Of a DNA stretch of 64,000 nucleotides, positions 25,213 to 33,677 are shown piece after piece (position 1 is the first letter of the stretch; each line of letters starts with the position of its first letter). The position numbers were made by a program, and so were the translations under genes. Below the pieces are notes generated by a model. The model saw only the letters and a program-made list of their open reading frames with translations. It was not told the origin of the DNA and ran no database searches. Source of the stretch: Rhodobacter sp. Har01. Its GTDB lineage: Bacteria > Pseudomonadota > Alphaproteobacteria > Rhodobacterales > Rhodobacteraceae. Location: contig NZ_JAJCTD010000001.1 of NCBI RefSeq assembly GCF_020564565.1, forward strand, positions 310,001 to 374,000. The letters run 5' to 3'.

Positions 25213-25572
25213 TCAGCGCCCATTTGCCGCGATCTCGGCCTGGCGGGCGCGGAGGATGGCCTCGATCAGAGCCTCGGGCAGCGGCTGGGCCGGGGTGAAC
25301 AGGATGCCGGATTTCGAGGTCTTGAAGGGCCGGCAGTCGATCTGCGGGATGACGTTGCCGGAATGCGGGTAAAGGCCCAGGTGGCGGGCGAAGGCGGCGA
25401 AACCGGCGACCATGCGGCCCTTCGGCCCGGGCTGGCGAAAGCCGGGCATGGCATAGGACATGACTTCCAGGTGGCCGGGCAGCAGGCGGACCAGAGTGGC
25501 CCGCAGCCCACGCAGGGCGGCCTGCTGGTCGGCCGGCAGGGCAGCGAGGTAGGTTTCGACGACGTCGGACAT
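25213..25572 (-). CDS. DUF1801 (YdhG-like) protein
   Basis: 119 residues from MSDVVETYLAALPADQQ. The motif LPGHLEVMSYAMPGFRQ and the GLYPHSGNVIP and PFKTSKSGILFTP blocks are typical of the DUF1801/YdhG fold, whose function is not firmly known (an iron-chaperone role was suggested for a Bacillus member). Upstream in-frame ATGs exist at 25605 and 25599; the shorter start fits the family. Single gene between SDR and purF. Confidence 0.8.
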   Translation of the reverse strand: MSDVVETYLAALPADQQAALRGLRATLVRLLPGHLEVMSYAMPGFRQPGPKGRMVAGFAAFARHLGLYPHSGNVIPQIDCRPFKTSKSGILFTPAQPLPEALIEAILRARQAEIAANGR

Positions 25573-25661
25573 GGGCGGAACCTGCGCGGCCGGGATCATC
25601 GGCATCCTGTCCGATCGCCGCCGGGCTGTCGAGGCACGCGCGGCGGCCAGGGGGTGCGGGC

Positions 25662-27122
25662 CTATTCGGCGGCCTTCATCTGGAAGCCTTCGGCAATCTT
25701 GTCCGAAGGCGCGACGGGATAATCGCCCGAGAAGCAGGCGTCGCAGAAGCGGGGGCTGCGCGGGTCGCGTCCGCTGGGCACGCCGGCGGCGCGGTAGAGG
25801 CCGTCGAGCGAGACGAATTTCAGGCTGTCGACGCCGATCCAGTCGCGCATCTCGTCCTCGCTCATGGTGGCGGCCAGCAGCTTGGAGCGTTCCGGCGTGT
25901 CGACGCCGTAGAAGCAGGGCCAGGCGGTGGGGGGCGAGGCGATGCGGAAGTGCACCTCGGCGGCGCCGGCGTCGAGGATCATGTCCTTGATCTTGCGGCT
26001 GGTGGTGCCGCGGACGACCGAATCGTCGACCAGGATCACCCGCTTGCCGCGGATCAGCGCGCGGTTGACGTTCAGCTTGAGCCGCACGCCCATGTTGCGG
26101 ATGTGCTCGGTCGGCTCGATGAAGGTGCGGCCCATGTACTGGTTGCGGATGATCCCCATGCCGTAGGGAATGCCGGACTCGAAGGCATAGCCGATGGCGG
26201 CCGGGGTGCCGCTGTCGGGCACCGGGCAGACCAGGTCGGCCTCGACCGGCGCCTCGCGCGCCAGTTCCACGCCGATCTGGCGCCGGGTCTCATAGACCGA
26301 GCGGCCGCCGATGATGCTGTCGGGGCGCGAGAAATAGACCTGCTCGAAGATGCAGAAGCGGGACGCCGCCTGGACGAAGGGCCGCGACGAGGTGAGGGCG
26401 CCTGCTTCGATCACGACCATCTCGCCGGGTTCGACATCGCGGACGTATTCCGCCCCGATGATGTCCAGCGCGCAGGTTTCCGACGACAGCACCCAGCCTT
26501 CGGCGAGGCGGCCGATGACCAGCGGCCGAACGCCCAAGGGATCGCGCACGCCGATCAGCTTGGTTCGCGTCATGGCGATGACGCTGAAGGCGCCTTCCAC
26601 GGCGCGCAGCGCGTCCTTGATGCGCTCGGCCAGGGTCTTCTGCATCGACCGCGCCATCAGATGGATGATGCATTCGCTGTCCGACGACGACTGGAAGATC
26701 GCCCCGCGTTCGATCAGCTGGCGGCGCAGCTGGGTGGCGTTGGTCAGGTTGCCGTTGTGGGCGATGGCGCAGCCGCCGATGGCGAATTCGCCGAAGAACG
26801 GCTGCACGTCGCGGATGGCGGTATGGCCTTTCGACCCGGCGGTGGAATAGCGGACATGGCCGATGGCCAGATCGCCCGGCAGGGTGGCCATCACGTCGGG
26901 CTTGGTGAAATTGTCGCGGACATAGCCGAAACGGCGGGCCGAGTTGAAGCCATCGGTCGGATCGTAGCTGACGATGCCGCCGGCTTCCTGGCCGCGGTGC
27001 TGCAGTGCGTGCAGGCCCAGGGCCACGAAGTTTGCCGCATCGGCCAGCCCGATCACGCCGTAGATCCCGCACTCCTCCTTGAGCTTGTCGTCATCGAAGG
27101 GATGGGAAAGGAACGGGCGCAT
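25662..27122 (-). CDS. purF: PurF, amidophosphoribosyltransferase
   Basis: First step of purine synthesis: PRPP plus glutamine to phosphoribosylamine. 486 residues from the ATG at 27122. A short propeptide (17 residues) precedes the nucleophile cysteine in EECGIYGVIG; glutaminase residues HNGNLTN and the PRPP-binding loop VILVDDSVVRGTTS follow. Two cysteines near the C-terminus (RFCDACFSGDYP) belong to the Fe-S containing type of PurF. An upstream ATG at 27158 lacks an SD. cvpA lies upstream, the usual pairing. Confidence 0.97.
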   Translation of the reverse strand: MRPFLSHPFDDDKLKEECGIYGVIGLADAANFVALGLHALQHRGQEAGGIVSYDPTDGFNSARRFGYVRDNFTKPDVMATLPGDLAIGHVRYSTAGSKGHTAIRDVQPFFGEFAIGGCAIAHNGNLTNATQLRRQLIERGAIFQSSSDSECIIHLMARSMQKTLAERIKDALRAVEGAFSVIAMTRTKLIGVRDPLGVRPLVIGRLAEGWVLSSETCALDIIGAEYVRDVEPGEMVVIEAGALTSSRPFVQAASRFCIFEQVYFSRPDSIIGGRSVYETRRQIGVELAREAPVEADLVCPVPDSGTPAAIGYAFESGIPYGMGIIRNQYMGRTFIEPTEHIRNMGVRLKLNVNRALIRGKRVILVDDSVVRGTTSRKIKDMILDAGAAEVHFRIASPPTAWPCFYGVDTPERSKLLAATMSEDEMRDWIGVDSLKFVSLDGLYRAAGVPSGRDPRSPRFCDACFSGDYPVAPSDKIAEGFQMKAAE

Positions 27123-27224
27123 GGGGCCTACCGAATCCGGGGATGGGATGGGCTTCATCTAGTCGTTACACGACCGGCTGTCCACGGCCCGCGCTCTGCA
27201 CCGCAGCGCAGGCCCTGGGCGTGA

Positions 27225-27824
27225 TCAGGGCGCGACGGGGGCCGGTTCGGCCGCGGGGACGGTGGCGGCTTCGGGGGTGCAGACCGTGGTCAGGTCGTTG
27301 TAGCGGGCGACGATCCAGCCCGGCGCGTCGGTGGGGATCGAGGCGTCGATGGCCGATTGGAAGTTGGCAAAGACCTTGGCGGTGCGCGAGTTGTCGATGA
27401 CCGGAATCGAGGCACTCGACAGCGCGCGGTCGTAGACGATGAAGGCCACCGCGATCAGCAGCACGCCGCGCAGGACGCCGAACAGGAAGCCGAGGCCCTG
27501 GTCGATGCCACCCAGCGACGAGCGCTGGACGACCGACGAAAACAGCGGCGTGAACAGCGCCGCAAGGATCAGGCCGATGGCGAAGACACCGGCGAATGCG
27601 GCGACCACCGACAATTCGCAGCTGTCGGCCAGGAAGCCGCCGACGCCGGGAATTTCCTTGACCAGCGGCGTTGCGGTCGGGGCAAACAGGAAGGCGAGGA
27701 TCGCCGCGCCCACCCAGCCAAGGATGGCCATCAGTTCGCGCACTAGGCCGCGGGAATAGGCCAGGATGGCCGAGAGCAGGATGATGATCGCGGCACCACC
27801 GTCGACCCAGGTAAAGTTGTCCAT
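27225..27824 (-). CDS. cvpA: CvpA family membrane protein
   Basis: 199 residues with four hydrophobic segments (about 8-28, 32-50, 72-95, 108-130) and a soluble C-terminal tail rich in Ala and Pro. CvpA was named for colicin V production in E. coli and is often next to purF, as here (102 bases away). Its molecular role is unclear; recent work links it to envelope and bile stress. It follows radA after 24 bases, so radA-cvpA-purF may be one operon. Confidence 0.9.
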   Translation of the reverse strand: MDNFTWVDGGAAIIILLSAILAYSRGLVRELMAILGWVGAAILAFLFAPTATPLVKEIPGVGGFLADSCELSVVAAFAGVFAIGLILAALFTPLFSSVVQRSSLGGIDQGLGFLFGVLRGVLLIAVAFIVYDRALSSASIPVIDNSRTAKVFANFQSAIDASIPTDAPGWIVARYNDLTTVCTPEAATVPAAEPAPVAP

Positions 27825-27848
27825 CGTTCACCCTTAGGGCCTGTCGCG

Positions 27849-29207
27849 TCAGCCCGCTCCGAACATTTCCCCGGTGAAGGCCGTCAGATCGGCCAGTTCC
27901 CGCAGCCGCATCCCGGCATCCGCCCCGTGCTTGGAGCGGGCCGGCAGGGCCGCCTGTGTGAAACCAAGTTTCGCCGCTTCTTTCAACCTGTTTTCCGTCT
28001 GGCTGACGGGGCGCAGCGCGCCCGACAGGCTGATTTCGCCAAAAAGCACCATGTCAGGGGGGATCGCCACGTCTTCGCGGGCGGAAAGCAGCGCGGCGGC
28101 GACGGCCAGGTCGGCGGCCGGCTCGCTGACCCGCAGGCCGCCGGCGACGTTGAGGAACACGTCCAACCCGGTGAACGGAATGCCGACGCGGCTGTCCAGC
28201 ACCGCAAGGATGGTCGACAACCGGCCGGCATCAAGGCCCACCACGGTGCGGCGCGGCGTGCCCAGCGTCGAGGGCGCCACCAGCGCCTGGATCTCGGTCA
28301 GCACCGGCCTTGTGCCCTCGATGCCCGCGAAAACCGCCGATCCGGAGGCAGGGGCGTCGCGCGCCGACAGGAACAGCGCCGAGGGATTCAGCACCTCGGC
28401 CAGCCCGGCGCCTGTCATCTCGAAAACCCCGATCTCATCGGCCGGGCCGAAGCGGTTCTTCACCGCGCGCAGGATGCGGAACTGGTGGCCGCGCTCGCCC
28501 TCGAAGTAAAGCACGGTGTCGACCATGTGCTCGACCACCCGCGGCCCGGCGATCTGGCCGTCCTTGGTGACATGGCCGACCAGGATGACAGCAGTGCCGC
28601 GGCGCTTGGCGAAGGTCACCAGTTCGTGCACCGAGGCGCGAACCTGGCTGACGCTGCCGGGGGCTGCCTCGACGCTGTCCAGCCACAAGGTCTGGATCGA
28701 ATCGATGATGGCCAGGCCGGGGCGCTCGGTATCCAGGGTGGTCAGGATGTCGCGCAGCGCGGTCTCGGCACCCAGCTTCACCGGGGCCTCGGTCAGGCCA
28801 AGGCGCTGCGCGCGCATGCGCACCTGGGCGGCGGCCTCTTCGCCGGAAATGTAGATGACCTTCAGACCGTTGCGGGCGAAACTTGCAGCGGCCTGCAAGA
28901 GCAGGGTCGATTTGCCGATGCCCGGATCACCGCCCACCAGGATGGCTGAGGCCGGCACCAGCCCGCCGCCCAGAACCCGGTCGAACTCGGCGATGCCGCT
29001 GGCGGCACGGGGCGGCGGCGCTTCTTCGGTGGCAAGGTCCGAAAGCGGCACCACACGGCCGCGCGGGGTGGCGCCTTTCGGACCGGCGGACAGCGGCGCC
29101 TCTTCGACGATGGAATTCCACGCCCCGCAGGATTCGCAGCGGCCGGCCCATTTGTGGGTGGCAGCGCCGCAGGCGGTGCAGGTGAAGGTGGGCGCGGCCT
29201 TGCTCAT
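27849..29207 (-). CDS. radA: RadA/Sms, DNA repair ATPase
   Basis: Branch-migration helicase of recombinational repair. 452 residues. N-terminal zinc finger CTAC-x10-CESC (C10, C13, C24, C27), Walker A GGDPGIGKST at 92-101, the RadA-specific KNRFGPADEIG motif in the middle, and a C-terminal Lon-protease-like domain (FLNVAGGLRVSEPAADLAVA). Normal length and no missing residue seen. Confidence 0.97.
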   Translation of the reverse strand: MSKAAPTFTCTACGAATHKWAGRCESCGAWNSIVEEAPLSAGPKGATPRGRVVPLSDLATEEAPPPRAASGIAEFDRVLGGGLVPASAILVGGDPGIGKSTLLLQAAASFARNGLKVIYISGEEAAAQVRMRAQRLGLTEAPVKLGAETALRDILTTLDTERPGLAIIDSIQTLWLDSVEAAPGSVSQVRASVHELVTFAKRRGTAVILVGHVTKDGQIAGPRVVEHMVDTVLYFEGERGHQFRILRAVKNRFGPADEIGVFEMTGAGLAEVLNPSALFLSARDAPASGSAVFAGIEGTRPVLTEIQALVAPSTLGTPRRTVVGLDAGRLSTILAVLDSRVGIPFTGLDVFLNVAGGLRVSEPAADLAVAAALLSAREDVAIPPDMVLFGEISLSGALRPVSQTENRLKEAAKLGFTQAALPARSKHGADAGMRLRELADLTAFTGEMFGAG

Positions 29208-29238
29208 GCCCTCTGCCTAGCCGGTTCCGGGCCGCCAC

Positions 29239-29703
29239 TCAATGCGGCTGCCGCCAGCCCAGGAACAGCGAGGTCAGGATGCAGGCCGAGAACAGATACA
29301 GCCCCCAGGCGGTTTCCACCGTGACCATGCCGAACCCCTTGGCCAGCACGATATACAGCGCGACCAGAAAGACATCGGCCATCGCCAGCTTGCCCAGCAC
29401 ATGCAGCGCCGGCATCACCCGCGGCGCCAGCAGGCCGAACTGCACCAGCGCCAGCCCGATCACCTTGGCATAGGGCGCAAAGACCGCCAGGAAGGTGACC
29501 AGCAGCGCCAGCACCGCATCGCTTTGCCACAGCGATTGCAGCCCGGTGATCACGCTGATCTCGTCCATGCCAAAGATCGGCAGCAGGGCCGCCCGCATCA
29601 GCGGCGCGAACCAGGCGATGGGGAAAAGGACCAGAAGGCAGAGGTTCAGCCAGCGCATGATCCCGGCCTGCCAGTGCCGTGCCGCGCGGTCAAGTGCCGC
29701 CAT
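29239..29703 (-). CDS. PqiA-like (paraquat-inducible protein A) membrane protein
   Basis: 154 residues, four transmembrane helices, single PqiA domain: LNLCLLVLFPIAWFAPLM at the N-terminus, KLAMADVFLVALYIVL and VTVETAWGLYLFSACILTS. E. coli PqiA has two such domains with zinc-ribbon cysteines and works with the MCE protein PqiB; the zinc ribbons are missing here. The start is uncertain: 29703 gives the longest form, and an ATG 15 codons later would also include the first helix. Located between radA and an unknown membrane protein. Confidence 0.75.
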   Translation of the reverse strand: MAALDRAARHWQAGIMRWLNLCLLVLFPIAWFAPLMRAALLPIFGMDEISVITGLQSLWQSDAVLALLVTFLAVFAPYAKVIGLALVQFGLLAPRVMPALHVLGKLAMADVFLVALYIVLAKGFGMVTVETAWGLYLFSACILTSLFLGWRQPH

Positions 29704-29709
29704 CGCCGG

Positions 29710-30426
29710 TCAGCGTCGGGGCAGGGGCCGTTCGGGGCGGACCGGCGCCCGATGGCGTGCCGTCAGCGCCCGGTCGGCCAGGCGGATGACATTGTCCGCC
29801 GTGCCGTCGTCAGCGGTCTCGCCGACCGGCAGCCCGTCGTCCCTGCGGCCTTCGGCAAGCAGTCGCAGGCGGTGGCGCAGGTCCCGTTCCCCTGCCTCGA
29901 TCTCGTCCAGCCTTTGCCGCAGGTCGTCGCAGGTGCGCTGTGCCTGATCCAGTTCCTCGGCCAGCGATTCGACCGCGGCCTGCTGACGCTGCAGGAATAC
30001 ACGCGCCCGCACTGTTCTAGGATCGATCCGATGATCGCCCCGGGGATCGGCGTCCGGTCCGGGCGCATGGGCGAAAAGTGCCGCGCGCTCGCCATCAGGG
30101 CGCATCCGGCGCGCCCGGATCACGTCCTCGATCGCCACGGCAAAGCTGCGCTGGCCGGTTTCCAGCCGCGCCATCCGCAGGTGTGCCGAAAGCCCGTAGG
30201 CCAGCGCCACCGCCATCAGCGTCAGGCCAAGCTGCAGCCACATGCCGGCACTTGCCTCGGGGCCAGCCGCCGTCTGCGGGGTCAGCATCAGCCAGGGCAG
30301 GGTGCCGATCAGGGCCAGTCCCGTCGCGACCAGCAGCCCCAGCGTGAACAGGCCGAACACGGCAACGGCGAAGGCCCGGAGAAGGTCCGAAAACCGCCGC
30401 GGTCCGCCGTTTCCACCTGCCAACAT
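29710..30426 (-). CDS. Unknown membrane protein with C-terminal coiled coil
   Basis: 238 residues from MLAGGNGGPRRFSD; GGTGGAG lies seven bases upstream, which favours this ATG over 30564. Two hydrophobic helices (about 20-45 and 60-80) are followed by a charged region and a likely coiled coil (QQAAVESLAEELDQAQ, RQRLDEIEAGERDLRHRL), then an Arg/Pro-rich tail. I do not recognise the family. Probably cotranscribed with the PqiA-like gene six bases downstream. Confidence 0.65.
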   Translation of the reverse strand: MLAGGNGGPRRFSDLLRAFAVAVFGLFTLGLLVATGLALIGTLPWLMLTPQTAAGPEASAGMWLQLGLTLMAVALAYGLSAHLRMARLETGQRSFAVAIEDVIRARRMRPDGERAALFAHAPGPDADPRGDHRIDPRTVRARVFLQRQQAAVESLAEELDQAQRTCDDLRQRLDEIEAGERDLRHRLRLLAEGRRDDGLPVGETADDGTADNVIRLADRALTARHRAPVRPERPLPRR

Positions 30427-30600
30427 GCAAACACTCCACCCTTGCCAGACAGCCAAGACCCGCGCCGGGGATTCGGCAAGGATTATTGCGAGGTCCCGTG
30501 CATTTCGGAGCAGGATTCGTATGAAGCAGAGCAATTGTTTCCGGATACGAAACGCCGTTTCCATCGTCGCAGGCCCCCCTTCCGCAGTCGATCCGCCGGT

Positions 30601-30975
30601 TCAGGTCATCGCCCGGACCAGGGCCACGACGGACGCGATGGCGATGGCAGACAGATGGAAAACCACCGCGGCATGCGCCCAGACCGGGCTGGGCCAATAG
30701 GTCCAGACATGCCGCGCCCAAAAGCCGACCATGCCGGCCCAGGCCAGGACCGTAGCCAGGGACGAGACCCCGGCGGCGACCGGATCGGCAAAGCGAGGCG
30801 CGACGAACAGCCAGAGCGCCAGGCCGATGGCCCAAAGCGACAGGCGGCGGTTTCCCGCCCCGCCCTCGGCCGCGCCGAAAAGGCCCGGCACCGCGACCGT
30901 GACCGGCAACAGCACAAGCAGCCAGTGCATGACCGGCGACGGGGTGGTGAGTCGGATCAGGAAATCGCCCTCCAT
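30601..30975 (-). CDS. Unknown small membrane protein at the end of the alr-mla operon
   Basis: 124 residues with about four hydrophobic segments (HWLLVLLPVTVAVPGLF, LWAIGLALWLFVAP, ATVLAWAGMVGFWA, VVFHLSAIAIASVVALV). Its ATG overlaps the mlaF stop (TGATG), so translation is likely coupled to mlaF. No family recognised; the position suggests a link to the MlaEF transporter or cell envelope, but this is only inferred from context. Confidence 0.65.
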   Translation of the reverse strand: MEGDFLIRLTTPSPVMHWLLVLLPVTVAVPGLFGAAEGGAGNRRLSLWAIGLALWLFVAPRFADPVAAGVSSLATVLAWAGMVGFWARHVWTYWPSPVWAHAAVVFHLSAIAIASVVALVRAMT

Positions 30976-31721
30976 CAGCGCACCGAAGGGATCGGTCCTT
31001 CCGCCCGGCCGTGGATGAATTGCTGCACGTAAGGGTCTGGCGTGGTGTCCATTTCCGCGACCGTCCCGGTCCAGCGGATCAGCCCGCCGTGCAGCATGGC
31101 CACCCGGTCGGCAATGGCCCGGACCGAGGTCATGTCATGGGTGATGGTCATCGCGGTGGCGCCCATCTCGGTGACGATCTCGCGGATCAACTCGTTGATC
31201 ACCCCGGCCATGATCGGGTCAAGGCCGGTGGTCGGCTCATCGAAGAAGATGATCTCGGGGCTGGCGGCGATGGCGCGGGCCAGGCCCACGCGCTTTTGCA
31301 TGCCCCCCGACAGTTCGGCGGGGTAGAGGTCGGCCACCTCGGGCGCCAGGCCGACGCGGCGCAGCTTCTCGATGGCGATTTCGCGCGCCTCGGTCTTGGG
31401 ACGCTTCAGCGCCCCGTGCATCAGCCGGAAGGCGACATTTTCCCAGACCCGCAGGCTGTCGAACAGCGCGCCGCCCTGGAACAGCATGCCGAAGCGGGCA
31501 AGGAAGGGGTCGCGATCGGCCTTGGTGACATCTTGCCCGTTCAGCAGGATCTTGCCGGTGTCGTGCCGCACAAGGCCCAGGATGCATTTCAGCAGCACCG
31601 ACTTGCCGGTACCCGAGCCGCCGATGATGACCATGCTCTGGCCGCCCGGAATCGTCAGGTCCACGCCCTGCAACACGCGGTTCCTGCCGAAAGCCTTGTG
31701 GACGCCGATGAGTTCGATCAT
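30975..31721 (-). CDS. mlaF: MlaF-like ABC transporter ATPase
   Basis: ATPase of an MCE/Mla-type phospholipid transporter that keeps outer-membrane lipid asymmetry. 248 residues. Walker A GGSGTGKS at 34-41, signature LSGGMQKRVGLARAI, Walker B EIIFFDEPTTGLDP, H-loop TITHDMTS. ATGA overlap with mlaE. The usual next gene mlaD (MCE domain) does not follow. Confidence 0.93.
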   Translation of the reverse strand: MIELIGVHKAFGRNRVLQGVDLTIPGGQSMVIIGGSGTGKSVLLKCILGLVRHDTGKILLNGQDVTKADRDPFLARFGMLFQGGALFDSLRVWENVAFRLMHGALKRPKTEAREIAIEKLRRVGLAPEVADLYPAELSGGMQKRVGLARAIAASPEIIFFDEPTTGLDPIMAGVINELIREIVTEMGATAMTITHDMTSVRAIADRVAMLHGGLIRWTGTVAEMDTTPDPYVQQFIHGRAEGPIPSVR

Positions 31722-32506
31722 GCCGAGAAGAACAGTTCGGTCAGCACGTAGTTGAAGCCAAGGATCAGCACCGAGGCCGCGACCACCGCGGCCTTGGTGG
31801 CGGCGCCCACGCCTTGTGCGCCGCGGGCCGAGTTCATGCCGTGGTAGCAGCCCATCAGCGCGACCAGAAAGCCGAACACCGCGCCCTTGACCAGGCCCGA
31901 GCCGATATCCCAGAACTCGAGGAATTCGACGGTGTTCTTCAGGTAGGTGGCCGAGTTGAAGTCCAGCCGCGTGATGCCGACCAGCCAGCCACCCATGATG
32001 CCGATGGCATCTCCGGTGGCGACCAGCGCGGGCACCGTCAGGGTGGCCGCCAGCAGGCGCGGAACGACCAGGTATTTCATCGGGTTGGTCGACAGGGTGA
32101 CAAGGGCGTCGATCTGTTCGGTCACCTTCATCGTGCCGATCTCGGCGGCGATGCTGGAGGCCACCCGGGCGGCGACCATGAGACCGCCCAGGACGGGGCC
32201 AAGTTCCCGCGCCATGCCGATGGCGACGATCTGGGGCACCACCGCCTCGGCATTGAAGCGGCTTCCGCCGGCATAGATCTGCAGCGCCAGGGCGCCGCCG
32301 GTGAAGATCGCGGTCATGCCGACCACGGGCAGCGAGTTCCAGCCGATCTGCATCACCGAATGCAGGAATTCACGGGTATAGAACGGCGGCCGCAGCAGGT
32401 GGCCCAGGGCCAGGGCCGCGTAAAGCACCACCCGGCCCACCGCGGCCAGCGCAGCCAGCACCGGGCGTCCCAGCGCCGCCAGGGCGCCCGGCGGCGACAA
32501 GGTCAT
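31718..32506 (-). CDS. mlaE: MlaE-like ABC transporter permease
   Basis: 262 residues, MlaE/YrbE permease family, five to six membrane helices. Typical segments: FTREFL-like [42 protein letters not shown] and [24 protein letters not shown] overlaps the alr stop by four bases, and its own stop is overlapped by mlaF. Confidence 0.93.
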   Translation of the reverse strand: MTLSPPGALAALGRPVLAALAAVGRVVLYAALALGHLLRPPFYTREFLHSVMQIGWNSLPVVGMTAIFTGGALALQIYAGGSRFNAEAVVPQIVAIGMARELGPVLGGLMVAARVASSIAAEIGTMKVTEQIDALVTLSTNPMKYLVVPRLLAATLTVPALVATGDAIGIMGGWLVGITRLDFNSATYLKNTVEFLEFWDIGSGLVKGAVFGFLVALMGCYHGMNSARGAQGVGAATKAAVVAASVLILGFNYVLTELFFSA

Positions 32507-33552
32507 CCGCGCCGCTCCTGGTAGCGGCGGGCGTAGCGGGGGCCAAGCGAGGTGAGGATTTCGTAGCCGATGGTGCCGGCGGCGTCCGCCAGATCGTCAA
32601 CGGTCTGGTGCGGCCCCAGAATGTCCAGCGACCTTGGCATTTCGGACAGGTGAGTCACATCGACGGTGATCAGGTCCATCGAGACGCGCCCGACCAGCGG
32701 GCAGGGGGTGTCTCCGTCCCAGAGCACGGCGTTGTTCGACAGCGTTCGCGGCAAGCCGTCGGCGTAGCCCGCGGCGACGGTGGCGATCAGGGCGGGGGCC
32801 TCTGCCTCCCAGCTGCAGGCATAGCCGACCGGCTCGCCCGGGGCGACTTCGCGAGTCTGGATCACCGGCAAGGACAGGGTGACGCTGCGGTGGGCGGTAT
32901 CGAAGGGCCGGCCGCCGTATAGGCCGATGCCGGGGCGCGTCAGGTCGAAGTGGTATTGCGGGCCCAGCAGGATGCCTCCGGTCGCGGCAAAGCTGCGCGG
33001 AATGCCGGTGCCGTCGGTCATTTCGTGAAAGGCGTCCAGCTGGCGCAGGTTCAGCGGGTGGTCCGGCTCATCGGCGCAGGCCAGATGGCTCATCAGCATC
33101 ACCGGACCGGCTTCGACCAGGATCGGCGCCACCGCCTGCCATTCCGGCATCTCCAGCCCCAGCCGGTTCATGCCGGTGTCCAGCTGCACGCCGAAGGGCA
33201 GCCCGGGCAGGGCCTCGAGATGCCGGGTGATCTGCTCGAGACTGTTCAGCATCGGCGTCAGGTCGAGGTCGCTGATCATCTCGGTGTCGCCGGGCATGTG
33301 GCCCGACAGCACGTTGATCTGCGGCCCCGGCCCCAGCGCCTGACGCAGGGCCGCGCCTTCCTCGGCCAGCGCCACGAAGAACCGCCGCGCCCCGGCCTGC
33401 GCCAGCGCGCGGGCAACCCGCGCCACGCCCAGGCCATAGGCATCTGCCTTGACCACGGCTGCCGTCTGCACCTCGGGCCCGGACAAGCGGTCAAGCGCGC
33501 GCCAGTTTGCGGCGATGGCGTCAAGGTCGATGGTCAGGGTCGCGGTGGCCAT
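32503..33552 (-). CDS. alr: Alanine racemase
   Basis: PLP-dependent racemase giving D-alanine for peptidoglycan. 349 residues from [23 protein letters not shown] lysine K35 in [10 protein letters not shown]; catalytic tyrosine in [25 protein letters not shown] near the C-terminus. The upstream ATG at 33588 would add 12 residues not seen in the family. Head of the alr-mlaE-mlaF operon, coupling a wall enzyme to a lipid transporter. Confidence 0.95.
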   Translation of the reverse strand: MATATLTIDLDAIAANWRALDRLSGPEVQTAAVVKADAYGLGVARVARALAQAGARRFFVALAEEGAALRQALGPGPQINVLSGHMPGDTEMISDLDLTPMLNSLEQITRHLEALPGLPFGVQLDTGMNRLGLEMPEWQAVAPILVEAGPVMLMSHLACADEPDHPLNLRQLDAFHEMTDGTGIPRSFAATGGILLGPQYHFDLTRPGIGLYGGRPFDTAHRSVTLSLPVIQTREVAPGEPVGYACSWEAEAPALIATVAAGYADGLPRTLSNNAVLWDGDTPCPLVGRVSMDLITVDVTHLSEMPRSLDILGPHQTVDDLADAAGTIGYEILTSLGPRYARRYQERRG

Positions 33553-33652
33553 GGGGGCCTTTGTTGTCAGCCCAAGGCCCGCGGTCAAGCGGAAAGGGCT
33601 GTCAGCGTTCGCTTAGAAAGGGGGGGGCGCGCGAAAATGTCACTTGTGTCAG

Positions 33653-33664
33653 GCTGCCGGCAGC
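33653..33664. promoter_or_regulatory. Palindrome just upstream of the metal ATPase
   Basis: GCTGCCGGCAGC is a perfect 12-base palindrome ending 13 bases before the ATPase ATG, after the direct repeats TGTCACT and TGTGTCA. It could be an operator for a metal sensor; no such regulator is adjacent. Confidence 0.3.
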
Positions 33665-33677
33665 GCCACTGAAGGGC

